A stretch of DNA of 64,000 bases from Niastella koreensis GR20-10 (GCF_000246855.1 NC_016609.1:7638744-7702743), one strand, 5' to 3'; numbered from the stretch's first letter, positions 52,692-60,571 are shown. Notes: a model not told the origin generated them from the letters alone. Program-made: numbers and translations.

Positions 52692-53222
52692 TTAATGGCA
52701 TTTGAAATAGTCGAACGGTTCCTGGCAATCGTTACACTGGTACAACGATTTGCAGGCGGTAGATCCAAACTCACTTATCCGGCGGGTATTATACGAATTA
52801 CAATGGGGGCACTGCACCGCCTCATCTTCTGCAAACAAATGAGTATTGCAAACCTGTTGTTTAACATTGGGAGGCGCAATCCCATAGGCTTTCAATTTTT
52901 CCTTGCCAGCTTCGGTCATCCAGTCGGTTGTCCAGGCAGGAGATAACACGGTTGTGATCTGCACATTTTTATACTCGTGCTGCAACAGCGCCATGCGAAT
53001 GTTCATACGAATGACATCCATGGCGGGGCATCCTGAATACGTGGGCGTGATCACCACTTCCACCGCTTCTTCATTATTAACCCTGGCAACTTTTACGTCT
53101 CTTACTATACCCAGATCAACAATTGTTAACACGGGCACTTCCGGGTCGCATACTTCTTCTAATATGGACCATACTTTCTGAACCGGTATGTTAGTTATTG
53201 TATTCACGTCTGCAAGTTTCAA
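52692..53222 (-). CDS. paaD: Phenylacetyl-CoA epoxidase subunit PaaD
   Basis: 176 residues. MIP18/SufT-like N-terminal domain (EEVCDPEVPVLTIVDLGIVR, TPTYSGCPAMDVIRMNIRMA) and a C-terminal zinc-ribbon (QCPHCNSYNTRRI, YQCNDCQEPFDYFKC). PaaD is needed for maturation of the epoxidase, probably Fe-S insertion into PaaE. It starts 74 bp after the paaC stop; that gap is filled with dispersed repeat sequence. Confidence 0.93.
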   Translation of the reverse strand: MKLADVNTITNIPVQKVWSILEEVCDPEVPVLTIVDLGIVRDVKVARVNNEEAVEVVITPTYSGCPAMDVIRMNIRMALLQHEYKNVQITTVLSPAWTTDWMTEAGKEKLKAYGIAPPNVKQQVCNTHLFAEDEAVQCPHCNSYNTRRISEFGSTACKSLYQCNDCQEPFDYFKCH

Positions 53223-53239
53223 TCGCTCATTTTTGGCTA

Positions 53240-53292
53240 TTGTACTGAGCGAAGCGAAGGATTGCCCATTGCCAATTGTCTATTGCCTGTTG
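53240..53292. repeat. Dispersed repeat tract between paaC and paaD
   Basis: Contains TACTGAGCGAAGCGAA (related to 14491-14528) followed by GATTGCCCATTGCCAATTG and TATTGCCTGTTGAC, the same ATTGCC-type sequence seen at 59235-59286. It fills nearly all of the paaC-paaD spacer. Confidence 0.55.
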
Positions 53293-53296
53293 ACTC

Positions 53297-54127
53297 CTAC
53301 CATTCAGCTTCGGGATAGGCACGTTGCATGTATTGCAACTCTGCCAGTATGTAGCCGAGCTGTTCGGTATGGATACCTTCTTTGCCACCTGCCTGCATCC
53401 ACACTGCCCCCTCCCGACCTCCTCCGCCGGCTGGCGGAGAGGAAAGTGTTGCTTCCGAAAAAATTTCATTTACTTTTTGTTCCCACTCCGGTTTCAGCGC
53501 GCTTACATCAACGCCAAAACCGGCTTTAACCGCCTCCAGCTCATAGCTGGCCGGGGTAAACAATTCACCGGTAAACGTCCATAATTCTTCGAGCGCATTC
53601 TCCAGGCGATTGTGACTTTCTTCGGTGCCATCGCCCAGGCGAATCACCCATTCACTGCTCCAGCGAACATGATAGGTCACTTCTTTCAACGATTTTTCTG
53701 CAATGGCCGCCAGGGTAGCATCGGTTGATTGCAGTAATTGCTGGTATAACCCGTATTGATATAAACTGAAGAAGAACTGTCGTAAAATAGTTTGCGCCCA
53801 ATCGCCATTGGGCTGTTCAACCAACAGGCAGTTTTTATATTCACGAACATCGCGCAGATAGGCTAGCGAGTCTTCAGTAGCTTCTTTAGCCCCCTCCCGG
53901 CCTCCTCCGCCAGCTGGCGGAGTAGAGGTTGCAGCATTATTTACCAATTCAGCCACATACTGGTACAAACTCCTCGCCTGCCCAATCAGGTCTAATGAAA
54001 TATTAGTGATGGCAATGTCCTGTTCCAGCACCGGCCCATGCCCGCACCACTCGCTGTTGCGTTGCGCCAGCATAAGCGCATTGTCGGCCAAATGAAGCGT
54101 ATAGTTATATAATTTATCCTTTGTCAT
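53297..54127 (-). CDS. paaC: Phenylacetyl-CoA epoxidase subunit PaaC, with two inserted repeat peptides
   Basis: 276 residues, longer than E. coli PaaC (248). Family marks: NSEWCGHGPVLEQDIAITNI, LDLIGQARSLYQYVAEL, CLLVEQPNGDWAQTILRQF, TYHVRWSSEWVIRLGDGTEE and GGKEGIHTEQLGYILAELQY. PaaC is the structural partner of catalytic PaaA. Two near-identical peptides, STPPAGGGGREGA (about residues 70-82) and SSPPAGGGGREGA (about 230-242), have no counterpart in the family and are encoded by palindromic repeats at 53888-53922 and 53406-53439. Both fall in loops and keep the frame. 7 bp after paaB. Confidence 0.93.
   Translation of the reverse strand: MTKDKLYNYTLHLADNALMLAQRNSEWCGHGPVLEQDIAITNISLDLIGQARSLYQYVAELVNNAATSTPPAGGGGREGAKEATEDSLAYLRDVREYKNCLLVEQPNGDWAQTILRQFFFSLYQYGLYQQLLQSTDATLAAIAEKSLKEVTYHVRWSSEWVIRLGDGTEESHNRLENALEELWTFTGELFTPASYELEAVKAGFGVDVSALKPEWEQKVNEIFSEATLSSPPAGGGGREGAVWMQAGGKEGIHTEQLGYILAELQYMQRAYPEAEW
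53406..53439. repeat. In-frame palindromic repeat in paaC (copy 1)
   Basis: GCCCCCTCCCGACCTCCTCC followed by GCCGGCTGGCGGAG. The core TCCGCCGGCTGGCGGA (53423-53438) is near-palindromic. Minus-strand translation gives SPPAGGGGREGA within PaaC. Matches the copy at 53888-53922 with two differences. Confidence 0.85.
53888..53922. repeat. In-frame palindromic repeat in paaC (copy 2)
   Basis: AGCCCCCTCCCGGCCTCCTC followed by CGCCAGCTGGCGGAG. The core TCCGCCAGCTGGCGGA (53906-53921) is a perfect palindrome. Minus-strand translation gives TPPAGGGGREGA within PaaC. Confidence 0.85.
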
Positions 54128-54134
54128 GGCAGGT

Positions 54135-54539
54135 TTACATATGGGTTAATTCATCGGGCAGATCGTAAAACGTTGGATGCCGGTATACCTTATCGTTGGC
54201 CGGCTCGTACAGCGATTCCGCTTCATCGGGATTGGAAGCATGAATGTATTTGCTTTCCACTACCCAAATGCTTACTCCTTCCATGCGGCGGGTATACACA
54301 TCACGGGCATTTTCAATGGCCATTTGTGCATCGGCAGCATGTAAACTGCCCACGTGCTTATGATCGATGCCCTGTTTGCTGCGAATGAATACTTCCCATA
54401 ATGGCCAGTCGGCACCAGCCCCCTCCCGGCCTCCCCCGGTGGGGGAGGAGTTGGCAGCTCTCTGACTAATTTCTTTTACACCGCCCCCATTATCTTCGGG
54501 GATATCGCCGTAATAATATTTAATTATCCTTATATCCAT
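54135..54539 (-). CDS. paaB: Phenylacetyl-CoA epoxidase subunit PaaB, with N-terminal extension
   Basis: 134 residues, against about 95 in E. coli. The PaaB core is WPLWEVFIRSKQGIDHKHVG, SLHAADAQMAIENARDVYTR, EGVSIWVVESKYIHAS and KVYRHPTFYDLPDELTHM. PaaB bridges the two PaaAC heterodimers. The first 40 residues are extra: MDIRIIKYYYGDIPEDNGGG followed by NSSPTGGGREGA, encoded by the palindromic repeat at 54417-54450. The core begins right after this repeat, so the extension may be a recent gain. 7 bp before paaC. Confidence 0.92.
   Translation of the reverse strand: MDIRIIKYYYGDIPEDNGGGVKEISQRAANSSPTGGGREGAGADWPLWEVFIRSKQGIDHKHVGSLHAADAQMAIENARDVYTRRMEGVSIWVVESKYIHASNPDEAESLYEPANDKVYRHPTFYDLPDELTHM
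54417..54450. repeat. In-frame palindromic repeat in paaB
   Basis: AGCCCCCTCCCGGCCTCCCC followed by CGGTGGGGGAGGAG. It shares the left 17 bp with the paaC copies but has a CCTCCCCC/GGGGGAGG centre. Minus-strand translation gives SSPTGGGREGA. Confidence 0.8.
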
Positions 54540-54574
54540 TTTACTTACTTTTATTTTAACCCTTTATTCTTCCT

Positions 54575-54637
54575 TTATCAACGCTGTCAACTCTATCAAC
54601 AATATCAACTAACGTGTTAACCTGTCAACCCTTCAAC
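54575..54637. repeat. GTCAAC-type repeat tract between paaA and paaB
   Basis: TATCAACGC TGTCAACTC TATCAACAA TATCAACTA with a 9-bp period, then GTGTTAACCTGTCAAC. Same octamer family as 49577-49656, but with mixed spacing. It fills most of the gap after paaA, in an otherwise compact operon. Confidence 0.7.
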
Positions 54638-54643
54638 CTCTTT

Positions 54644-55603
54644 TCAGGCTATCTGCTTTTCCTCTTTCTTTTCTGCACGTGCTTTTCTTTTTGCGGCATA
54701 CACACTGGCCGCTTCGCGCACCCACGCACCTTCATCCCAGGCTTTGCGCCGGGCATCCAGCCGTTGTTTATTGCAGGGACCATTGCCTTTTACCACATTC
54801 CAGAATTCCGTCCAGTTTATTTCCCCAAAATCGTAATGACTGGTTTGTTCATTCCATTTCAGATGGAGATCGGGCAGCGTCATGTTCAACACTTTTACCT
54901 GTTCGGCAATCATGTCAACAAACCTCTGCCGCAACTCATCATTGCTCATGCGCTTTATCTTCCATTTGGTGCTTTGTTCGCTGTTGGTTGATTCACTGTC
55001 GTGCGGACCAAACATCATCAGCGAAGGCCACCACCATCTGTTGATAGCGTCCTGGCACATGGCGCGTTGTTCAGGTGTGCCTTTTGACAGCGCCATCAGG
55101 ATATCGAAGCCCTGCCGTTGGTGAAAACTTTCTTCCTTACATATACGCACCATAGCGCGTGCATAAGGGCCGTAGGAAGTGCGGCACAACATTACCTGGT
55201 TCAGGATGGCAGCTCCATCAACCAGCCAGCCAACAGCACCAATATCGGCCCAGGTAAGGGTAGGGTAATTAAAAATAGAAGAGTATTTGGCTTTGCCGCT
55301 GTGCAGGTCGAGTATTGTTTGTTCACGGGTGGTACCCAGCGTTTCAGTAGCTGAATACAGGTACAGGCCATGCCCGGCTTCATCCTGCACCTTGGCCAGC
55401 AGAATGGCTTTTCGTTTCAGACTGGGCGCCCGGCCTATCCAGTTGCCTTCCGGCAGCATGCCTACAATTTCACTGTGCGCATGTTGCGAGATCTGACGGA
55501 TCAGGGTTTTCCTGTAAGCATCTGGCATCCAGTCTTTTGGTTCAATCTTGATTTCCTGGTCAATTTTAGAAAGGAAGATCTTTTCTAATTCCTGCACCAA
55601 CAT
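54644..55603 (-). CDS. paaA: Phenylacetyl-CoA epoxidase catalytic subunit PaaA
   Basis: 319 residues from [20 protein letters not shown]. The frame extends to 55660 but the family N-terminus supports 55603. Diiron ligands: [14 protein letters not shown] and [12 protein letters not shown] (the two ExxH motifs) plus Glu in [13 protein letters not shown]. Other conserved blocks: [54 protein letters not shown]. It epoxidises the ring of phenylacetyl-CoA with O2. It is first in paaA-B-C-D-G-I. PaaE (reductase) and PaaK are not in the window. Confidence 0.96.
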   Translation of the reverse strand: MLVQELEKIFLSKIDQEIKIEPKDWMPDAYRKTLIRQISQHAHSEIVGMLPEGNWIGRAPSLKRKAILLAKVQDEAGHGLYLYSATETLGTTREQTILDLHSGKAKYSSIFNYPTLTWADIGAVGWLVDGAAILNQVMLCRTSYGPYARAMVRICKEESFHQRQGFDILMALSKGTPEQRAMCQDAINRWWWPSLMMFGPHDSESTNSEQSTKWKIKRMSNDELRQRFVDMIAEQVKVLNMTLPDLHLKWNEQTSHYDFGEINWTEFWNVVKGNGPCNKQRLDARRKAWDEGAWVREAASVYAAKRKARAEKKEEKQIA

Positions 55604-56044
55604 GGCAATTACGTTTTTAGTGATTTCAAAGATAGTCATAATTGTCGCAAAAGCTAACAATTGTTAGCGGTAAATAAGGCTTTAAATGGCATTTTGAGTG
55701 CCTCAACATGCAGAAATGCGTTAAAAAATTATTAACGGGTACGCCGCTGAAGGGTCCCAAAACGGGTTGGGCATCATGGCGGTATTTGGGTGAAACCCTT
55801 TATGGTAGCGGGTTTTAACATTTCGTATGGGGGTTTACCATCCTATAAATACGATAGAGTTGATTTTTACAGCGCCTTACCGCGTAGTAAGTTTGTATCA
55901 CGAAAGGCAACAAACACCAAACGGGTGTAATGAATAAAGAAAAGTTGCCCTCTCTTCGCGAACTAGACGTACGATTAGCCTGCCTGCGGATTTGCTTACA
56001 TAGCAAACATTAAACAGAAATAAGAAATATATAAAATAAGATTT
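55604..56044. other. Intergenic region between divergent paaA and a secreted-protein gene
   Basis: 441 bp with no supported gene. It must hold the paaA promoter and that of the gene at 56045 (TATATAAAATAAGATTT just before the ATG). CTAACAATTGTTAGC at 55653-55667 is a perfect 15-bp palindrome upstream of paaA and is a candidate operator. Confidence 0.5.
55653..55667. promoter_or_regulatory. Palindrome upstream of paaA, candidate operator
   Basis: CTAACAATTGTTAG is perfectly self-complementary (GCTAACAATTGTTAGC, 55652-55667). It lies about 50 bp upstream of the paaA start codon, where a TetR- or similar regulator of phenylacetate genes could bind. No regulator gene is in the window. Confidence 0.5.
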
Positions 56045-56443
56045 ATGAAGAATTACAGCATTATCGCAATCGCATTAGTAGCTTTTACCTTAGCATTTTC
56101 TAATACTACACTGGCTAACAACGAAGGCCCTAACAATAAACACGTAACTGATTTAAAGTTTGTAGGCAATAAAGATAATCAACCTGTATTTGAACTGAGC
56201 CTGAACTCTGCCATTGAGGATGAGTACACAGTTACTTTCCGCGATGAGTATGGCAACGTTTTTTACACTGATAAATTAAAAGGCGCCAGCTTAACTAAAA
56301 AATTCATGTTGAAGTCTGAAGAGTTTGGTGATGCAGCACTGCATGTTGTAGTAAGATCCAAAAACAACAATTCTACTGAAGTTTACGCAATCAACAGAAG
56401 CCACAGCTATGTTGAAGAAACCGTAGTAAACAAAGTAAAATAA
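56045..56443 (+). CDS. Small secreted beta-rich protein, unknown function
   Basis: 132 residues. Signal peptide ending at LAFSNTTLANN, then beta-strands (VTDLKFVGNKDNQPVFELSL, EYTVTFRDEYGNVFYTDKLK, ALHVVVRSKNNNSTEVYAIN). No lipobox. Similar short secreted proteins are common in Chitinophagaceae and have no assigned role. It has its own terminator and so seems monocistronic. Confidence 0.75.
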   Translation: MKNYSIIAIALVAFTLAFSNTTLANNEGPNNKHVTDLKFVGNKDNQPVFELSLNSAIEDEYTVTFRDEYGNVFYTDKLKGASLTKKFMLKSEEFGDAALHVVVRSKNNNSTEVYAINRSHSYVEETVVNKVK

Positions 56444-56487
56444 GCAACTCCGTCCAGTCATTCAACAATTAATAGAGTTTTCACAAG

Positions 56488-56511
56488 AGCGTCCCAAAAG
56501 GGGCGCTTTTT
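56488..56511 (+). terminator. Rho-independent terminator
   Basis: AGCGTCCC (56488-56495) pairs with GGGGCGCT (56500-56507) over AAAA with one G-T pair, followed by TTTTTC. It is 45 bp past the secreted-protein stop codon. Confidence 0.85.
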
Positions 56512-56651
56512 CATTTAATACCCCTTCCAGATAGCCTCAAATGCCCTGCCTTCCCAATACGGGATAGTCGAACACTAACCGAACACTAACCGAAGCCAGA
56601 CCGTACCTTTCTTTAAAGAATTCCCTTAATGGGAAACAGTCAGGTTTGTTG

Positions 56652-57938
56652 TTAGTGCATATGCCCTTCCATAGCTGCCGAGCCTTTTTTGAAGACATAT
56701 TCACTGTTCAGTAAATACGCTCCGCTTATCACTACCACATCGCCATTCTGCAGGCCTGATCTTATTTCGATGCGATCGCCGCTTTCCAAACCGGTTTCCA
56801 CCATTCTTCGCCTGTAAGTATTACCGGCAGTTTGCACCCAAACCATGGCCATTTGCCCGTTGCGTAGTACGGCATCGATTGGCAGTGTAAGCGCATTACC
56901 GGCCCTGCTTTTCAGGACTACATAGGCAGGCATGCCTGGTTTCAACTGGTTGTTGGTGTTTGGAATGGAAATGCGCAACAGATTAATGCGGGTATCGGTG
57001 CTTATTTCCGGGTTGGCAAAAGTTACTTTACCGGTGATGGCAGCTCCGGGCAGATCGGGCAATTGCACCATAGCCACGCCCTGGTAGTCTACCGAAGCCA
57101 GCTGCGAGGCATATACCTGCGCTTCGGCCCACAATGTTGACAGATCGGCGAGTTTTACCACTACGCTGCCTTCCGTTACATATTGTCCTTCTTTTACAGG
57201 CAACTCGGTTACATATCCCGATGCTGTACTGTAAAAGGCAGTCAATGGGGTGAACTGTTTTGTTTTTGCCAGGGCATCTATCTGTGATTCGCTTACGCCC
57301 CATAACAGTAGTTTGTTTTTTGCGCTTTGCAACAGTTGTTTAAAATCGATGATGGAGTTGCCCAGGGTCTGCTGCCGCTCCAGCGCGGCCAGGTATTCCT
57401 GTTTGGCGGTATTCAATTCTTCGCTGTACAGATCGAACAAATGATCGCCTTTTTTTATAAAGTCACCATTGTTTTTAAAATACAACCTGTCTATACGTCC
57501 TGTAATACGCGCGCTCACGGTATTCACTTTCATTTCATCGAAGTTCAGGGTGGCCGTCAACACTACTTTATCGCCCATCAAGGCGCTGCCCAGGGTATCG
57601 GTTTGAATATTGCCCAGTTGGATCTGTTCATTGCTGAGCATGATCTCGTCTTTAGTTTCGTTCGTTTTTTTAACCGGGATCAACTCCATATGGCAAATAG
57701 GACAGTTGCCGGGTTTGTCCTGTACAACCTGCGGGTGCATGGAGCAGGTATAATACACATCGGCCTTCACTGCTTCAACCGGCTTTTTGTTTTTGCAGGC
57801 CGTTGCCAGCAAAAACAATGCTGAGCAGAAAACCAGCCGTACAAGGTAGCGTTCCCGACCAAAGGTACGGGACAGGCGAAAGAAAAGCTGAGATGAATTC
57901 CTGCTGCCCGGACTATAAAATAATTTATTCTGTAGCAT
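56652..57938 (-). CDS. RND efflux periplasmic adaptor, CusB-like, with heavy-metal-binding domain
   Basis: 428 residues. The lipobox LLATAC is unusually far in (near residue 48). A heavy-metal-binding domain follows (YYTCSMHPQVVQDKPGNCPI), with the CPxC and CSMHP motifs. Then a barrel-sandwich/HlyD adaptor (ITGRIDRLYFKNNGDFIKKG, VKEGQYVTEGSVVVKLADLS) and membrane-proximal domain. It links a metal RND pump to TolC. The N-terminal 45 residues include SRTFGRERYLV, encoded by palindrome-like sequence (57850-57873), which seems an inserted repeat. No internal Met offers a shorter start. Last gene of the cus-like run. Confidence 0.88.
   Translation of the reverse strand: MLQNKLFYSPGSRNSSQLFFRLSRTFGRERYLVRLVFCSALFLLATACKNKKPVEAVKADVYYTCSMHPQVVQDKPGNCPICHMELIPVKKTNETKDEIMLSNEQIQLGNIQTDTLGSALMGDKVVLTATLNFDEMKVNTVSARITGRIDRLYFKNNGDFIKKGDHLFDLYSEELNTAKQEYLAALERQQTLGNSIIDFKQLLQSAKNKLLLWGVSESQIDALAKTKQFTPLTAFYSTASGYVTELPVKEGQYVTEGSVVVKLADLSTLWAEAQVYASQLASVDYQGVAMVQLPDLPGAAITGKVTFANPEISTDTRINLLRISIPNTNNQLKPGMPAYVVLKSRAGNALTLPIDAVLRNGQMAMVWVQTAGNTYRRRMVETGLESGDRIEIRSGLQNGDVVVISGAYLLNSEYVFKKGSAAMEGHMH
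57850..57873. repeat. Palindrome-like element in the adaptor N-terminus
   Basis: Minus-strand reading is GTCCCGTACCTTTGGTCGGG followed by AAC. Arms GTCCCGTACC and GGTCGGGAAC pair imperfectly around TTT. It lies between the start codon and the lipobox codons of the adaptor gene. Confidence 0.5.
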
Positions 57939-57947
57939 ACGTTTTTC

Positions 57948-59315
57948 CTATTGTTTCACTTTAATAAAGCTCTCACTATCTACCAGATATTGGGCATTGG
58001 CGGCCACTTCATCCTGTTCAGTAAGGCCATTCAACACCTGGATCAAATGATTATTCACAATTCCTACTTCAATTTTATGCGCAATAAAGGCATCCTCTTT
58101 TTTTATAAATACCACTTTATCCAACCCAAGTGTAAGCACGGCTTCCTCGGGTAACCACCGGGCGGTTCGGGCGCCTGCAAAGATCACCGCCTTTACCTGG
58201 CTTCCGATGGGAATACCCATATCCGGGTTGTTGAAATACACGCGCGCAGTGGCGGTTTTACTATCTGGCCGGTAAAAGGGTTCCATAAAATTGATGGTTG
58301 CCCTGAAGTCTTTATCTGGCGCAGTTTCCGGCATTATGCGCACTTTGTCGCCCACCTTCACCATACCTGCCTGACCTGAAAAAATATTCAGTACCGCCCA
58401 GGCTTTGGAGGGATTGTAAATTGTTAAAAGATTCTGTCCCTTGTTTACATACATGCCTTCTTTTAACTGCAGCTCCTCGGTGATCAACGAAACGTCTTTC
58501 ATACCCGGTCGTCCTGGTTGTTGCATGGCTTCCGGACTGCTCTCATGAATATGACCGCTGTACCCGCTAAAAACAGAAACTGTAAAAACCGGTTTACCGC
58601 TTTTTATAACCTGTTCCAGTTGCTGATTATTTATACCCAGCAATAACAATTTTTGCCGGGCAGCTGAAATGAGTACCTGGTTATCGGCATCGTGCTGCAA
58701 CAGGAACAACAGGTTTTGCTGTGCCGTTTGTAACTCAGGACTGTAAATATCCATTATCCTTTGCCCTTTGCTCACTTCCTGAAACCGGTGTTTCACATAG
58801 AGCTTTTCAATTCGTCCTGCTACATTGGATGAAATGGTGCCTTCCTGGCGCGTATCGTACGTGATAAAACCGTAGGTGTTGATCTCTACCGGTTCATTTC
58901 GCTGTTGAATATGTACGGTAGGGATACCCGATAATACATACTGGTTCGAGGGCCGCAACAGATCGTTCAACGAAACATCGGTTACCTTTTCGCCGGCAGT
59001 GATTTTCTTTACCAGGTCCATACCACAAATAGGGCAGGTGCCCGGCTTGTCTTTTATTATTTGCGGGTGCATGGGGCAGGTGTAGGTTTCTTTGGAAGCG
59101 GCTTGGGTTGCAGGTTGTTCTCTTTTCGTTTCCTTACAGGCAATGAAGGCAAAGGGCAAAAGGCAAAGGGCAAAGGGCCAAATGGCAAACGGCCCTCCTA
59201 CGCTAAAGCTTCGGCGGGCAAGGCAGAGAAAAAAATTGCCGATTGCGGATTGCCAGCCAGCCCCTACTTGTGGGGGATTGCCGATTGATTTATCTTTTTT
59301 CATGATTAGCTTCAT
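57948..59315 (-). CDS. Second CusB-like RND adaptor with heavy-metal-binding domain
   Basis: 455 residues. The lipobox FIAC lies near residue 60. A heavy-metal-binding domain (TYTCPMHPQIIKDKPGTCPI, CGMDLVKK) precedes an HlyD-type adaptor (SSNVAGRIEKLYVKHRFQEV, LKEGMYVNKGQNLLTIYNPS). The start ATG overlaps the tolC stop (ATGA), so translation is probably coupled; Met5 is an alternative start. The first 60 residues are encoded by a patchwork of repeats (59149-59286), including the hydrophobic signal core FAIWPFALCLLPFAF. It is a paralogue of the adaptor at 56652. Two adaptors with one pump could form a heteromeric channel or serve different metals. Confidence 0.88.
   Translation of the reverse strand: MKLIMKKDKSIGNPPQVGAGWQSAIGNFFLCLARRSFSVGGPFAIWPFALCLLPFAFIACKETKREQPATQAASKETYTCPMHPQIIKDKPGTCPICGMDLVKKITAGEKVTDVSLNDLLRPSNQYVLSGIPTVHIQQRNEPVEINTYGFITYDTRQEGTISSNVAGRIEKLYVKHRFQEVSKGQRIMDIYSPELQTAQQNLLFLLQHDADNQVLISAARQKLLLLGINNQQLEQVIKSGKPVFTVSVFSGYSGHIHESSPEAMQQPGRPGMKDVSLITEELQLKEGMYVNKGQNLLTIYNPSKAWAVLNIFSGQAGMVKVGDKVRIMPETAPDKDFRATINFMEPFYRPDSKTATARVYFNNPDMGIPIGSQVKAVIFAGARTARWLPEEAVLTLGLDKVVFIKKEDAFIAHKIEVGIVNNHLIQVLNGLTEQDEVAANAQYLVDSESFIKVKQ
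59149..59286. repeat. Cluster of repeats coding the adaptor's N-terminus
   Basis: In order on the plus strand: GGCAAAGGGCAAAAGGCAAA-type purine repeats (59149-59192), CCTACGCTAAAGCTTCGGCG (hairpin-like, 59197-59223), ATTGCCGATTGCGGATTGCC (59235-59254), CCCTACTTGTGGGGG (hairpin, 59261-59275) and GATTGCCGATTG (59275-59286). They are read in frame by the minus-strand adaptor gene. Confidence 0.75.
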
Positions 59316-60571
59316 TTGATCTCTAAAATCCTTTCTAACTCCGCTTGCAGTAACAGCGCGGCTTTCAATTGATCCAGGTATTCTAATTGCGTCATATTTA
59401 ATGCGTCCCAGGCGTCGAACAATTCAAACAGCTGCTCGGTGTTTTGTTCATAGCTCAATTCCATGGTTTGAAAATTCTTGCGCAGCGAGGGTACAATCTG
59501 CGTTTCGTACAATCGCATTTGTTTCTTTTTTGTTTCAAGCTCTGCCCTTGCTGAACCGGCCATACCGGTTGCCTCATTAAGGATCATTTGCTGCTGGCTT
59601 TTCAACGACTCGTTTTGCCACACCAGGCTTTCTGCTTTTGCCTTGTTCATTTTTGACGACCATTTGGCCAGTGGAAATTTTACCATACCCATAATGGTGA
59701 ATTGCGCCGGTTGGGTGCTGAGCCCGATCATGTGATCGTACCGGATACCAAACTCCGGTTTTAATTTGGCCAGCTCTGCATCCCGTTGCAGGTTGTTCAC
59801 TTCCATGCTGCGCTGTAATGCCTGGATATCGCTTCGCCGGCTGGTGAGGTAAGCCGAATCGAGCACGGTGGCCGGAAAGTCCTTCCAGGTATACAACGTG
59901 TCGATGGTAAGCTCTGTATCCACTTTGCGGTACATCAGGCTATTGAGCATAATGCGCTTTTGACGCAGATCATTATCCAGCATCAGCTTCATGTTGTCGA
60001 TATTGGCCAAGGCTGCCTTGGCTTTGTAATAAGCGCTGATCTTTCCCAACCCGTTTTTATATCGGATCTCTGCACTTTTAATCATGAAATCCAGAATGCG
60101 GCTTCCTTCATCCAACACTGCTTGTTTTTTTAACAGCACCACCCATTCGTAGTAGCTCTTTTTTACATTATAAGCCAGTTCATTGTATGCGATCTTCTTT
60201 TTTTCCGTTTCTACTGTTGACATAGAACGCATCCAGGCGGCTTCGGCATCCTGCTTTCTTTTGTTGGGAAACATCTGCTGGGCGCTGATCATGAAAAAGC
60301 CCATGCCTTCTTTCATCATGGAAGGGTTGGCCTTTATCTCTTTGGTATTATACGGCGTCATAAATAAACCGGCGCCGGCTTCAGGCGCCATCCAGCTGTA
60401 GGCGCCTTTCGCTTCTTCATTAAATGCGCGGGCTTCTGCCTCGTACATTTTTAACCCGGGGTTGTTCTTTTCCATCGTGGTTAAAATGTCTTGTAACGCC
60501 ATAGTTGTCTGCGCTTGAGAGGCAATAACAAAGTGGAACGTTATAATGGCGAAATATAATTTTTTGAACAT
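59312..60571 (-). CDS. TolC/CusC-family outer-membrane efflux protein
   Basis: 419 residues from MFKKLYFAIITFHFVIASQA, a signal peptide. The frame extends to 60631 through a palindrome repeat (60594-60609), which is not supported as coding. Helical TolC-type repeats: LQDILTTMEKNNPGLKMYEA, ARAFNEEAKGAYSWMAPEAG, NNLQRDAELAKLKPEFGIRY, and a final ELERILEIK. Typically the exit duct of the RND pump. Shares a 4-bp ATGA overlap with the adaptor gene. Confidence 0.9.
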   Translation of the reverse strand: MFKKLYFAIITFHFVIASQAQTTMALQDILTTMEKNNPGLKMYEAEARAFNEEAKGAYSWMAPEAGAGLFMTPYNTKEIKANPSMMKEGMGFFMISAQQMFPNKRKQDAEAAWMRSMSTVETEKKKIAYNELAYNVKKSYYEWVVLLKKQAVLDEGSRILDFMIKSAEIRYKNGLGKISAYYKAKAALANIDNMKLMLDNDLRQKRIMLNSLMYRKVDTELTIDTLYTWKDFPATVLDSAYLTSRRSDIQALQRSMEVNNLQRDAELAKLKPEFGIRYDHMIGLSTQPAQFTIMGMVKFPLAKWSSKMNKAKAESLVWQNESLKSQQQMILNEATGMAGSARAELETKKKQMRLYETQIVPSLRKNFQTMELSYEQNTEQLFELFDAWDALNMTQLEYLDQLKAALLLQAELERILEIK

